From Thiobacillus denitrificans (GTDB lineage: Bacteria; Pseudomonadota; Gammaproteobacteria; Burkholderiales; Thiobacillaceae), in NCBI GenBank assembly GCA_002403375.1, contig DHHQ01000013.1, positions 41,161 through 105,160 on the forward strand: DNA of 64,000 nt. Direction: 5' to 3'. Both the position numbers and the translations under genes were made by a program. The notes beneath the pieces are model-generated. The model saw only the letters and a list, made by a program, of their open reading frames with translations, searched no databases and was not told where the DNA came from. Positions 45,597 through 54,583 of the stretch are shown in pieces (within the stretch, counting starts at the first letter, position 1; every line of letters begins with the position of its first letter).

Positions 45597-46549
45597 GAGG
45601 CGGCTGGCTGGCGATTTCGCTCCTCGGGCTGGCCGCCTGCACCGCACCTGCGCCGGCGCCGGTCAGCGACCGGACCCAGCCCCCGCGCGCTGCTGCCAAG
45701 CCCGAGCCGGCCCGTCCGGCCACCCCGCAGCTCGCGCCGTCGACCAACGGCCTGCACACCGTGCAGCGGGGCGACACGCTGTACGCCATCGCCTTCGCCA
45801 ACGGCCTCGACTACCGCGAGATCGCCGAATGGAACCGGCTCGAGTCGCCCGACCGCATCCAGGTCGGCCAGGTGCTGCGACTGACGGCGCCGCCCGGCGC
45901 GGTCGAGATCATCCCGCTCGACGACGAGGCACCGAGCGAGCGCTCCCTCGCTGGCGAGGCGCCGGGCGAGCGTCCGCTGGAGGCGCCGGCCCTGCTGCGC
46001 GAGCCGCAGGCGGTGCTGCTGCCGTATTCCGAGGCGAACTGGGCGACGGTGTCGGCCGCCCCGGCGGCGCCGGCTGCCGTGGCGCCCGCAGCGAAGCCGG
46101 CGCCCATGGTGGCGACCGCCCCGCCGGCCGCACCGGCGCCCACGCCGGTCGCCCCGGCGTCCACCGCGAGCACTGCCGCCAAGGGCGGCTGGCTGTGGCC
46201 GGCCGAGGGCACGCTGGCCGGCCGTTTCGGCGCCGCCGGCGGCAAGGGCATCGACATCGCGGGACAGCGCAACACGCCGGTGCTGGCGGTGGCCCCCGGC
46301 AAGGTGGTGTACAGCGGCAGCGGCCTGCGCGGATACGGGCGGCTGTTGATCGTCAAGCACGCGGGAGAGTACCTCTCGGCGTACGCGCACAACGAGACGA
46401 TCCTGGTTAAGGAAGGCGACACGGTGACGGCCGGGCAGAAGATCGCCCTCATGGGTGACAGCGACGCGGATCGGGTTAAACTGCATTTTGAAATACGCCG
46501 ATACGGCAAACCGCTCGATCCCCTGAACTATCTGCCGGAGCGTTCATGA
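45593..46549 (+). CDS. nlpD: NlpD-like lipoprotein, LysM and degenerate LytM (M23) domains
   Basis: Outer-membrane lipoprotein expected to activate an N-acetylmuramyl-L-alanine amidase at division. The 318 aa precursor has lipobox LLGLAAC (Cys16), a Pro/Ala linker, a LysM domain (HTVQRGDTLYAIAFANGL, about 54-98) and a C-terminal M23 domain. In that domain the first zinc histidine is replaced (GKGIDIAG instead of HxGxD), as in catalytically dead NlpD/EnvC proteins, while YAHN and LHFEIR remain. The rpoS promoter of enterobacteria lies inside nlpD; an equivalent cannot be confirmed here. Confidence 0.94.
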   Translation: MRGGWLAISLLGLAACTAPAPAPVSDRTQPPRAAAKPEPARPATPQLAPSTNGLHTVQRGDTLYAIAFANGLDYREIAEWNRLESPDRIQVGQVLRLTAPPGAVEIIPLDDEAPSERSLAGEAPGERPLEAPALLREPQAVLLPYSEANWATVSAAPAAPAAVAPAAKPAPMVATAPPAAPAPTPVAPASTASTAAKGGWLWPAEGTLAGRFGAAGGKGIDIAGQRNTPVLAVAPGKVVYSGSGLRGYGRLLIVKHAGEYLSAYAHNETILVKEGDTVTAGQKIALMGDSDADRVKLHFEIRRYGKPLDPLNYLPERS

Positions 46550-47490
46550 GCACAGACCCCAGCGATGAATCGGACGACCTGACACCGGAAGAGCCCGATC
46601 CGGAGCAGCAGGCGGTCGCCGACAGCAGCGAGGATCTGGCCTCCGCGATCCTCGACGAGCCGCAGGTAGACGTCACCCAGCTGTACCTCAACGAAATCGG
46701 CCAGGCGCCGCTGCTGACCGCGGAAGAGGAGGTCGCGCTGGCGCGGCGCACCGTGCAGGGCGACTTCGAGGCGCGGCAGACCATGATCGAGCGCAACCTG
46801 CGGCTGGTCGTCAACATCGCCAAGCACTACGCCAACCGGGGGCTGACCCTGCTCGACCTCGTCGAGGAAGGCAATCTCGGCCTCATCCACGCGCTGGAAA
46901 AATTCGATCCCGAGCGCGGCTTCCGCTTCTCGACCTACGCTACCTGGTGGATCCGCCAGAACATCGAGCGCGCGATCATGAACCAGTCGCGCACCATCCG
47001 CCTGCCGGTGCACATCATCAAGGAACTCAACATCTACCTGCGCGCGCAGCGCCATCTGGAAACGCACGGCGTCACCGACGCGACGAGCGACGACATCGCC
47101 GCGCTGACCGGGCATCCGGTCGAGGACGTGCGCCGCATCATGCAGCTGAACGAGCGCGTCGCGTCGCTCGACGCGCCGCTCGACGTCGATCCCACGCTGT
47201 CGCTGGGCGAAGCGATCGCCGACGACAACGCCCACATGCCGGACGAGACGCTGCAGCTCGAGGAAATCGAGCACCACGTCCACGAATGGCTCAGCCAGCT
47301 CAACGACAAGCAGCGCTGGGTGATCGAGCGCCGCTTCGGCCTGAACAACTGCGAGGCCTGCACGCTGGAGGACCTGGCGCTGGAACTGCAGGTCACGCGC
47401 GAACGCGTGCGACAGATCCAGATGGAGTCGCTGCGCATGCTGCGGCAGATGCTGCGGCGGCGCGGCGTGACCAAGGACGAACTGTTCTGA
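46546..47490 (+). CDS. rpoS: RNA polymerase sigma factor RpoS (sigma-38)
   Basis: Stationary-phase and general stress sigma factor, 314 aa. Region 1.2 shows VTQLYLNEIGQAPLLTAEEE. Region 2 shows ARQTMIERNLRLVVNIAKHYANRG-type sequence with LDLVEEGNLGLIHALEKFDP and FSTYATWWIRQNIERAI. Region 4 shows LEDLALELQVTRERVRQIQ. Synteny with surE, pcm and nlpD separates it from RpoD, and the N-terminus is short and acidic. It overlaps nlpD by 4 bp. Confidence 0.97.
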   Translation: MSTDPSDESDDLTPEEPDPEQQAVADSSEDLASAILDEPQVDVTQLYLNEIGQAPLLTAEEEVALARRTVQGDFEARQTMIERNLRLVVNIAKHYANRGLTLLDLVEEGNLGLIHALEKFDPERGFRFSTYATWWIRQNIERAIMNQSRTIRLPVHIIKELNIYLRAQRHLETHGVTDATSDDIAALTGHPVEDVRRIMQLNERVASLDAPLDVDPTLSLGEAIADDNAHMPDETLQLEEIEHHVHEWLSQLNDKQRWVIERRFGLNNCEACTLEDLALELQVTRERVRQIQMESLRMLRQMLRRRGVTKDELF

Positions 47491-47536
47491 GCGGAATCGG
47501 CCCGCGCGCCCGGCGCGGCGCAAGGGAACCCCTGCA

Positions 47537-48196
47537 ATGATCGACTGGACCCGCATCGACACCGTCTTCCTCGACATGGACGGCACCCTGCTCGACCTGC
47601 ATTTCGACAACCATTTCTGGCTCGAGCACATGCCGCGCCGCTATGCCGAGCACCACGGTCTCGCGCACGAAGACGCGCGGGCGCGGCTCGCCGCCCACTA
47701 CGAACGCCACAGCGGGACCCTGAACTGGTACTGCCTCGATTTCTGGAGCAGCGAGCTCGCGCTCGACATCGTGCAGCTGAAGGAAGAAGTCGCGCACCTG
47801 ATCGCGGTGCGCCCCGACGTCCCGGCCTTCCTGCAGGCGACGCGCGCGTCGGGCCGGCGGGTGGTGATGGTGACCAACGCCCATCCCAAGAGCCTCGGCC
47901 TGAAAATGCGCGAAACCCGCATCGACGCCTGGTTCGACGCGCTGATCTCGTCGCATCGGGTCGGCCTGCCGAAGGAGCACCCGGATTTCTGGCAGGCGCT
48001 GCAGGCCGCCGAGGCCTACGACCCGGCGCGCACCCTGTTCGTCGACGACAGCCTGCCGGTGCTGCGCAGTGCGAGCGCCTACGGGATCGGTCAGTTGCTC
48101 GCGGTGTCCAACCCGGATTCGCGCCAGCCGCACAAGGACACGGCAGAGTTCACGGGCATCACCAGCTTCGCGCAGGTGATGCCGGACGCGCGCTGA
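47537..48196 (+). CDS. yrfG: HAD-family hydrolase, YrfG-like GMP/IMP nucleotidase
   Basis: A 219 aa phosphatase of the HAD superfamily; E. coli YrfG dephosphorylates GMP and IMP. The nucleophile motif DTVFLDMDGTLLDL (Asp13, Asp15), motif II VMVTNAHPKS, the lysine in GLPKEHPDFW and motif IV LFVDDSLPVLR are all present. NWYCLDFWS matches YrfG. It lies 47 nt after rpoS without a visible terminator. Confidence 0.88.
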   Translation: MIDWTRIDTVFLDMDGTLLDLHFDNHFWLEHMPRRYAEHHGLAHEDARARLAAHYERHSGTLNWYCLDFWSSELALDIVQLKEEVAHLIAVRPDVPAFLQATRASGRRVVMVTNAHPKSLGLKMRETRIDAWFDALISSHRVGLPKEHPDFWQALQAAEAYDPARTLFVDDSLPVLRSASAYGIGQLLAVSNPDSRQPHKDTAEFTGITSFAQVMPDAR

Positions 48197-48251
48197 GCCG
48201 GTCCGCCCATTCAACCGCAACCCGCAATCGCAAACAAAAGGAGAGAACCCC

Positions 48252-48701
48252 ATGAAATTCAGCTTCCTCGTTCCTGCCGGCCTGGTCCTGTCGCTGGCTG
48301 CCTGCGGTGACAAGACGCCGCCGGCCGGCCAGGCCGAAGCACAGGAAGCCGCAGCACCGGCGCAGGTGGTGCTCAAGTCGGGCGAAGATGTCTACAAGCA
48401 GGTCTGCCTGGCCTGCCACGCGTCGGGCGTGGCCGGGGCACCGAAGGCCGGAGAGCAGGGCGGCTGGGCGGCGCTTGCCGACGAAGGCCAGGCGGTCGTC
48501 ACCGCGCACGGCTGGGTCGGGGTGCGCGGCATGCCGCCCAAGGGCGGGCGGGCCGACCTGAGCCTCGAGGAATTCGCCCGCGCGACCGCCTGGATGGCAC
48601 GCAGCGCCGGCGTCGACTGGCAGGATCCCGACGAGCACATGCTGCACGAGATCCGCGAGGAGGAGGAAAAGCGGATCGAGGAACTGAAGAAGAGGCGCTG
48701 A
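48252..48701 (+). CDS. Cytochrome c5-type lipoprotein
   Basis: A 149 aa exported monoheme cytochrome. The lipoprotein-like signal ends LSLAAC (Cys18). The heme motif CLACH is at 52-56, and the axial Met94 lies in GVRGMPPKGG, as in the cytochrome c5 family. Unusually, the last ~25 residues are highly charged and probably helical (EIREEEEKRIEELKKRR). A good AAGGAG ribosome site precedes the ATG. The electron partner is unknown. Confidence 0.9.
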   Translation: MKFSFLVPAGLVLSLAACGDKTPPAGQAEAQEAAAPAQVVLKSGEDVYKQVCLACHASGVAGAPKAGEQGGWAALADEGQAVVTAHGWVGVRGMPPKGGRADLSLEEFARATAWMARSAGVDWQDPDEHMLHEIREEEEKRIEELKKRR

Positions 48702-48720
48702 AGCACCGGCCGCGCGGGCG

Positions 48721-49107
48721 TCAGCCCCGGGCGCGCTCGATCAGCACCGCCGCGCCGACCCGGCGGCCCTCGCCGGCGAGGATGTTGTAGGTGCGGCAGA
48801 GCGCGCCGAGGTCCATCACTTCCAGCCCGATGCGTGCCTCCACCAGCGGGCGGGTCAGCGCCGGGTGCGGGAAGCGCAGGCGGGTGCCGGTGCCCAGCAG
48901 CAGGATGTCTAGTTCGCGGTGGGCCACCCATTCGAAATGCGCCGCGGTAAGCGCCTCGAACCCCAGCCCCGCCCAGGGGGCGATCTCGACGCCGCGTGCG
49001 CTCAGCAGCAGGCTGGCGTCGAAGCGCTGGCCGTTGACGAGGACGTGGTCGTCGCCGTAGCCGGTGAACAGCAGCTGACCGGCGTCGGTGTTGAGGTGCA
49101 GTTTCAT
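48721..49107 (-). CDS. Mth938-like domain protein (DUF498/DUF598 family)
   Basis: A 128 aa protein of the widespread Mth938/Xcc1710-like family: GYGDDHVLVNGQRFDASLLL, LDILLLGTGTRLRFPHP and VEARIGLEVMDLGALCRTYNILAGEGR are typical. Relatives include human NDUFAF3. The bacterial function is not established. AAGG lies 8 nt before the ATG. It is divergent from alaA and converges with the cytochrome gene. Confidence 0.88.
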   Translation of the reverse strand: MKLHLNTDAGQLLFTGYGDDHVLVNGQRFDASLLLSARGVEIAPWAGLGFEALTAAHFEWVAHRELDILLLGTGTRLRFPHPALTRPLVEARIGLEVMDLGALCRTYNILAGEGRRVGAAVLIERARG

Positions 49108-49162
49108 GCCCGAACCTTAGCAGATACGGACCGGGAGCGGCCCCGGGGCGCCGCTGCGTCGT

Positions 49163-49191
49163 TTGCCGGGGGAGGGCGCCTCCGGTAAAAT
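49163..49191 (+). promoter_or_regulatory. Sigma70 promoter of alaA-hom-thrC
   Basis: TTGCCG (49163-49168) and TAAAAT (49186-49191) are spaced by 17 bp. The predicted start near 49198 leaves a leader of about 69 nt before the GTG. No attenuator-like leader peptide with Thr/Ile codons was found. Confidence 0.5.
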
Positions 49192-49266
49192 CGGCCGCTT
49201 TCCAGGGCCCGTTTCTGCCTTGGTTGCTGCCCCGATTCTTCTTCCTTTGCCCACCGGGAATTCACT

Positions 49267-50511
49267 GTGACGGCTGACCTCAAGCCACGTTTGCGCACCA
49301 TCCAGAAATCGTCCAAGCTCGACAAGGTCTGCTACGACATCCGTGGCCCCGTCATGGCCCGCGCGCGGCAGATGGAGGAGGAAGGCCACCGCATCATCAA
49401 GCTGAACATCGGCAACCCGGCGCCGTTCGGCTTCGAGGCGCCCGAGGAAATCGTCCAGGACGTCATCCTCAACCTGCCCGCCGCGTCGGGCTACAGCGAT
49501 TCGAAGGGCCTGTTCTCGGCGCGCAAGGCGATCATGCACGAGACCCAGAGGAAGGGCATCGCCGGCGTCTCGATCGACGACATCTTCGTCGGCAACGGCG
49601 TCTCCGAACTGATCGTGATGGCGATGCAGGCGCTGCTGGACACCGGCGACGAGGTGCTGGTGCCGGCGCCCGACTACCCGCTGTGGACCGCGGCGGTGAG
49701 CCTCGGCGGCGGCAAGCCGTGCCACTACCTGTGCGACGAGGGCGCCGGCTGGCTGCCCGATCTCGACGACATCCGCGCCAAGATCACCTCGCACACGCGA
49801 GCCATCGTCATCATCAACCCGAACAACCCGACCGGTGCGCTGTATCCGGCCGAGCTGCTGCAGGAGATCCTCGAGATCGCGCGCCAGCACCAGCTGATCG
49901 TGTATGCCGACGAGATCTACGACAAGGTGCTGTTCGACGGCGCGCAGCACACCTCGATCGCCTCGCTCGCCGACGACGTGCTGATCGTCACCTTCAATGG
50001 CCTCTCCAAGAACTACCGTGCCTGCGGCTATCGCGCCGGCTGGCTCGTCGTGTCGGGCGACAAGCGGCACGCCAAGGATTACCTCGAAGGCCTCAACATG
50101 CTGGCGTCGATGCGCCTGTGCTCGAACGTCCCGGGCCAGTACGCGATCCAGACCGCGCTCGGCGGCTACCAGAGCATCAACGACCTGGTCGCGCCGAGCG
50201 GCAGGCTGACCCGACAGCGCGATCTCGCGCACGAACTGCTGACGCTGATCCCGGGGGTCAGCTGCGTCAAGCCGAAGGCGGCGATGTATCTGTTCCCGAA
50301 GCTCGACCCCAAGCTCTACCGCATCGAGGACGACCAGAAGTTCATCCTCAACCTGCTGGAAGAGGAGCGCGTGCTGGTGGTGCAGGGCAGCGGCTTCAAC
50401 TGGCCGCACCCCGACCACATCCGCGTCGTGTTCCTGCCGCACGAGGAAGACCTGACCGAGGCGATCGGCCGCATGAGCCGCTTCCTCGACCGCCAGCGGA
50501 CGCATCGCTGA
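49267..50511 (+). CDS. alaA: PLP-dependent aminotransferase, AlaA type (glutamate-pyruvate)
   Basis: A 414 aa class-I aminotransferase expected to make alanine from pyruvate and glutamate. The order of motifs fits AlaA: KLDKVCYDIRGPVMARARQM, PAPDYPLWTAAVSLGGG, IVIINPNNPTGALYP, YADEIYDKVLFDG and the PLP lysine near 247 in FNGLSKNYRACGYRAGW. The start is GTG. It is 24 nt upstream of hom; this alaA-hom-thrC order is common in betaproteobacteria. Confidence 0.92.
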   Translation: MTADLKPRLRTIQKSSKLDKVCYDIRGPVMARARQMEEEGHRIIKLNIGNPAPFGFEAPEEIVQDVILNLPAASGYSDSKGLFSARKAIMHETQRKGIAGVSIDDIFVGNGVSELIVMAMQALLDTGDEVLVPAPDYPLWTAAVSLGGGKPCHYLCDEGAGWLPDLDDIRAKITSHTRAIVIINPNNPTGALYPAELLQEILEIARQHQLIVYADEIYDKVLFDGAQHTSIASLADDVLIVTFNGLSKNYRACGYRAGWLVVSGDKRHAKDYLEGLNMLASMRLCSNVPGQYAIQTALGGYQSINDLVAPSGRLTRQRDLAHELLTLIPGVSCVKPKAAMYLFPKLDPKLYRIEDDQKFILNLLEEERVLVVQGSGFNWPHPDHIRVVFLPHEEDLTEAIGRMSRFLDRQRTHR

Positions 50512-50535
50512 TCATTTCTTGACCGAGACCATTCA

Positions 50536-51849
50536 ATGAAACCTATCCACGTCGGCCTCCTGGGCCTCGGAACCGTCGGCGGCGGCACGCTCACCGTGCT
50601 GCGCCGCAACGCCGAAGAAATCACGCGCCGCGCCGGGCGCGAAATCCGCGTGGTGCGCGCGGCGGTGCGCAACATCGACAAGGCGAAGCCGCTGGCGGGC
50701 GACCTGCCGCTGACGACCAACCCGTTCGACGTCGTCGACGACCCCGCGATCGACATCGTCGTCGAGCTGATCGGCGGGCTGGAGCCGGCGCGTGAACTGG
50801 TCATGCAGGCGATCGCCAACGGCAAGCACGTGGTCACCGCCAACAAGCACCTGGTCGCCAAGCACGGCAACGAAATCTTCGCCGCGGCGCAGGCCAAGGG
50901 GGTGATGGTCGCGTTCGAGGCGGCGGTCGCCGGCGGGATTCCCATCATCAAGGCGCTGCGCGAGGGGCTCACCGCCAACCGCATCGAGTGGCTGGCCGGC
51001 ATCATCAACGGCACCAGCAACTTCATCCTCACCGAGATGCGCGACAAGGGCGCGGCCTTCGAGGACGTGCTGAAGCAGGCGCAGGAACTGGGTTACGCCG
51101 AGGCCGACCCGACCTTCGACATCGAGGGCATCGACGCCGCGCACAAGCTCACCATCCTCTCGGCGATCGCCTTCGGCATCCCGATGCAGTTCGACCGCGC
51201 CTACACCGAAGGCATCTCCAGGCTCACCCGCGCGGACGTGAAGTACGCCGAGGAGCTCGGCTACCGCATCAAGCTCCTCGGCATCGCGCGCCGCGCAGAA
51301 AACGGCATCGAGCTGCGCGTGCACCCGACGCTGATCCCCGAGCGGCGCCTGATCGCCAACGTCGACGGCGCGATGAACGCGGTGCTGGTGAAGGGCGACG
51401 CCGTCGGCCCGACGCTCTACTACGGCGCCGGCGCCGGTGCCGAGCCGACCGCGTCGGCCGTGGTCGCCGACCTCGTCGACGTCACCCGGCTGCATACCGC
51501 CGACCCGCACCACCGCGTGCCGCACCTGGCGTTCCAGCCCGACCAGCTCGCCGACACGCCGATCCTGCCGATGGACGAGGTGCGCACCGCGTACTACCTG
51601 CGCCTGCGCGCCTTCGACCGCCCCGGCGTGCTCGCCGACATCACCCGCATCCTCGCCGACAGCGACATCTCGATCGACGCGATGGTGCAGAAGGAGCCGG
51701 GCGAGGGCGAGGAGCAGGTCGACATCATCCTCTTGACCCACGTCACGGTGGAGAAGAACGTCAACGCCGCGATCGCCAAGATCGAGGCGCTCGACAGCGT
51801 CGCCGGCAAGGTGATGCGCATCCGCCTCGAAGAGCTGGCGTCCAAGTAA
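50536..51849 (+). CDS. hom: Homoserine dehydrogenase
   Basis: Reduces aspartate semialdehyde to homoserine, the branch to threonine and methionine. The 437 aa monofunctional enzyme has the NAD(P) motif GLLGLGTVGGG (7-17), the TANKHLVAKHG region, EAAVAGGIPIIKALREGL and GIINGTSNFILTEM. A C-terminal ACT domain (about 350-430; RAFDRPGVLADITRILAD) points to feedback inhibition by threonine. No aspartokinase domain is fused. Confidence 0.98.
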   Translation: MKPIHVGLLGLGTVGGGTLTVLRRNAEEITRRAGREIRVVRAAVRNIDKAKPLAGDLPLTTNPFDVVDDPAIDIVVELIGGLEPARELVMQAIANGKHVVTANKHLVAKHGNEIFAAAQAKGVMVAFEAAVAGGIPIIKALREGLTANRIEWLAGIINGTSNFILTEMRDKGAAFEDVLKQAQELGYAEADPTFDIEGIDAAHKLTILSAIAFGIPMQFDRAYTEGISRLTRADVKYAEELGYRIKLLGIARRAENGIELRVHPTLIPERRLIANVDGAMNAVLVKGDAVGPTLYYGAGAGAEPTASAVVADLVDVTRLHTADPHHRVPHLAFQPDQLADTPILPMDEVRTAYYLRLRAFDRPGVLADITRILADSDISIDAMVQKEPGEGEEQVDIILLTHVTVEKNVNAAIAKIEALDSVAGKVMRIRLEELASK

Positions 51850-51859
51850 AGAAGCCCAC

Positions 51860-53284
51860 ATGAACTACCTCAGCACGCGCGGCCTGGCGCCGCAACTCCG
51901 CTTCTCCGAAATCCTGCTCGGCGGGCTCGCCAGCGACGGCGGGCTCTACGTGCCGGAGACCTATCCGCGCTTCACCGCCGCCGAACTCGAGGCGATGCGC
52001 GGGATGAACTACCGCGAGCTCGCCTTCGAAGTGCTGTCGCGGCTGGTCGACGACATCCCGCACGACGACTTGCGCCGCCTGATCGACAGGACCTATACGG
52101 CGGAGGTCTACCGCTACGTCACGGACAAGGAAAACGCCGCCGACATCACGCCGCTGAAGACGCTCGAGCCCGGGTTGCACGTGCTCGCGCTGTCGAACGG
52201 CCCGACGCTCGCGTTCAAGGACATGGCGATGCAGCTGCTCGGCAACCTGTTCGAGTACGTTCTGGCGAAGACGGGCGGCGAGCTCAACATCCTCGGCGCC
52301 ACCTCCGGCGACACCGGCTCCGCCGCCGAATACGCGATGCGCGGCAAGCGCGGCGTTCGCGTCTTCATGCTGTCGCCCGCGCACGGCATGACGCGCTTCC
52401 AGCAGGCGCAGATGTACGCGCTGCAGGACGCGAACATCCACAACCTGGTGATCCGCGGCGTCTTCGACCAGTGCCAGGACATCGTCAAGGCGGTCTCCAA
52501 CGACCTCGACTTCAAGGCGCGCCACCACATCGGCGCGGTCAACTCGATCAACTGGGCGCGCGTCGCGGCGCAGAGCGTGTATTACTTCAAGGCCTACTTC
52601 GCGGCGACCCAGAGCAACGACCAGCAGGTGTCGTTCTCGGTGCCGTCGGGCAACTTCGGCAACGTCTGCGCCGGCCACATCGCGCGCCAGATGGGACTGC
52701 CGATCAAGAAGCTGATCGTCGCCACCAACGAGAACGACGTGCTCGACGAATTCTTCAGGACCGGCGTCTACCGTCCGCGCCCGGAAACGAAGCACACCTC
52801 GAGCCCCAGCATGGACATCTCGAAGGCGTCCAACTTCGAGCGCTTCGTGTTCGACCTCGCCGGCCGCGACGCCGCGAAGATCCGCAGCCTGTGGGGCGCG
52901 GTCGAGGCGGGCGGCAGCTTCGATCTGCAAGCCGACGGCCTGTTCGACCGCGTCGCCGAGTTCGGCATGGTCTCGGGATCGAGCAGCCACGCCAACCGCA
53001 TGGACACGATCCGCACCGCGTACGAGGTGTACGGCACCATGATCGACCCGCACACCGCCGACGGCCTGAAAGTGGGCCTCGAGCACCGCGAGCCGGGCGT
53101 GCCGCTCATCTGCATGGAGACCGCGCAGCCCGCCAAGTTCGAGGACGCGATCCGCGAGGCGCTCGGCGTCGAGCCGGTGCGCCCGGCCGAGCTCGCCGAC
53201 CTCGAAGCGCAGCCGCAGAAGAAGCACGTCATGGATGCCGACGTCGATGCGGTCAAGCGGTACATCGTCGAGCACGCCCGCTGA
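51860..53284 (+). CDS. thrC: Threonine synthase
   Basis: PLP enzyme that converts O-phosphohomoserine to threonine; 474 aa, the long proteobacterial form. YLSTRGLAPQLRFSEILLGG marks the N-terminus, the PLP lysine is near 118 in PTLAFKDMAMQLLGN, and NILGATSGDTGSAAEYAMRG is the phosphate-binding block. It starts 10 nt after hom. Its 3' end overlaps the start of the UDG-like gene by about 50 nt. Confidence 0.98.
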   Translation: MNYLSTRGLAPQLRFSEILLGGLASDGGLYVPETYPRFTAAELEAMRGMNYRELAFEVLSRLVDDIPHDDLRRLIDRTYTAEVYRYVTDKENAADITPLKTLEPGLHVLALSNGPTLAFKDMAMQLLGNLFEYVLAKTGGELNILGATSGDTGSAAEYAMRGKRGVRVFMLSPAHGMTRFQQAQMYALQDANIHNLVIRGVFDQCQDIVKAVSNDLDFKARHHIGAVNSINWARVAAQSVYYFKAYFAATQSNDQQVSFSVPSGNFGNVCAGHIARQMGLPIKKLIVATNENDVLDEFFRTGVYRPRPETKHTSSPSMDISKASNFERFVFDLAGRDAAKIRSLWGAVEAGGSFDLQADGLFDRVAEFGMVSGSSSHANRMDTIRTAYEVYGTMIDPHTADGLKVGLEHREPGVPLICMETAQPAKFEDAIREALGVEPVRPAELADLEAQPQKKHVMDADVDAVKRYIVEHAR

Positions 53285-53903
53285 ACCCGGCGAGCCCGAC
53301 GAGTTCGAGCGGCTGGTAGGCAGGGCGCAGGCGTGCACCGCCTGCGCCGCGAACCTGCCGCATCCTCCGCGCCCCGTCCTGCGCGTCTCGCCGACCGCGC
53401 GCCTGCTGATCGTCGGCCAGGCGCCTGGGCGGCGCGTGCACGAGACCGGCATCCCCTGGAACGACCCCTCCGGCGACCTGCTGCGGGCCTGGCTGGGCAT
53501 GACGCGCGAGCAGTTCTACGACGCGTCGCGCATCGCCATCGTGCCCACCGGCCTGTGCTACCCGGGAACGGCGAAGGGCAGCGACCTGCCGCCGCGCCCC
53601 GAATGCGCGCCGCTGTGGCATCCGCCGCTGCGCGCGGCGATGCCGGGGATACGGCTGACCCTGCTGATCGGCGCCTACGCGCAGGCGTACTACCTCGGCA
53701 AGCGCCGCGGCCGCACGCTCGCCGACACGGTGCACGCCTGGCGCGACTTCCTGCCCGACCATTTCCCGCTGCCGCATCCCAGCCCGCGCAACCGCCTGTG
53801 GCTGAAGCGCCACTCCTGGTTCGAGCAGGAGGTGCTGCCGGCGCTGCGCGAACGGGTTGGAGCCGTGCTGGCGGGCGGTGATAATCCAGGCGCGACAGAC
53901 TAA
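53235..53903 (+). CDS. Uracil-DNA glycosylase-superfamily protein
   Basis: A 222 aa reading frame with the UDG-superfamily first motif LLIVGQAPGRRVHETGIPWN and the second motif LPHPSPRNRLW, so it is probably a base-excision glycosylase-like enzyme. ECAPLWHPPLRAAM is also family-like. A CxxC pair (ACTACAAN) lies near the N-terminus, but a full four-cysteine Fe-S set is not obvious. The only good starts (53235 and 53247) lie inside thrC; the domain itself begins downstream of the thrC stop. Confidence 0.8.
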   Translation: MPTSMRSSGTSSSTPAEPGEPDEFERLVGRAQACTACAANLPHPPRPVLRVSPTARLLIVGQAPGRRVHETGIPWNDPSGDLLRAWLGMTREQFYDASRIAIVPTGLCYPGTAKGSDLPPRPECAPLWHPPLRAAMPGIRLTLLIGAYAQAYYLGKRRGRTLADTVHAWRDFLPDHFPLPHPSPRNRLWLKRHSWFEQEVLPALRERVGAVLAGGDNPGATD

Positions 53904-53940
53904 TCTAAGAATCAGACGCCCCACGGAGGACACGGACCCG

Positions 53941-54549
53941 ATGAAACTCGTCACCTCGCTCACCAGCCCCTACGGCCGCAAGGTCCGTGTAGTGCTCGCG
54001 GAAAAGAAGATTCCCTACAATCTCCAGGTCGAGAACCCGTGGCTGCCCGACAGTCCGGTGCTCGCGGTCAACCCGCTCGGCAAGGTGCCGGTGCTGGTGC
54101 TGGAAGATGGCGTCAGCGTGTTCGATTCGCGCGTCATCGTCGAATACCTCGATCATGTCAGCCCGGTGGGGCACCTCATTCCGGCCGAACTGAAGAGCCG
54201 CATGGTCGTGCGCGGCGTCGAGGCGCTGGCCGACGGCGTCACCGACGCTGCGGTCGCCCTCTACCTCGAGCGGAAACGCCCGCCCGGGCAGCAGAGCGCG
54301 GACTGGCTGCTGCTGCAGGAGAGGACCCTGTTCCGCGGCCTCGAGGCGCTGTCGGAAGCGCTCGGCGAGAACGCCTGGTACCTGGGCAACGCCATGACGC
54401 TCGCCGACGTCGCCAGCGGCTGCGCGCTCGGCTACCTCGACCTGCGCTTTCCCGACATCGACTGGCGCAGCGCGCATCCGAACCTGGCGAAGCTCGCCGC
54501 CAAGCTGGCGACGCGTGCCGCGTTCAAGGACACGGTGCCGGTCGTCTGA
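53941..54549 (+). CDS. Glutathione S-transferase family protein
   Basis: A 202 aa GST-fold protein. The thioredoxin-like N-domain has SLTSPYGRKVRVVLAEKK, NPLGKVPVLVLEDG and the gamma-Glu-binding region VFDSRVIVEYLD. The all-helical C-domain includes NAMTLADVASGCALGYLDLRF. The substrate is unknown. ATG 53941 is preceded by GGAGG at somewhat long spacing. msrA follows after 34 nt, suggesting a thiol/oxidative stress grouping. Confidence 0.88.
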   Translation: MKLVTSLTSPYGRKVRVVLAEKKIPYNLQVENPWLPDSPVLAVNPLGKVPVLVLEDGVSVFDSRVIVEYLDHVSPVGHLIPAELKSRMVVRGVEALADGVTDAAVALYLERKRPPGQQSADWLLLQERTLFRGLEALSEALGENAWYLGNAMTLADVASGCALGYLDLRFPDIDWRSAHPNLAKLAAKLATRAAFKDTVPVV

Positions 54550-54583
54550 CGCGTGCGTCGCGGCCCCGCAACGGAGAAGAACC

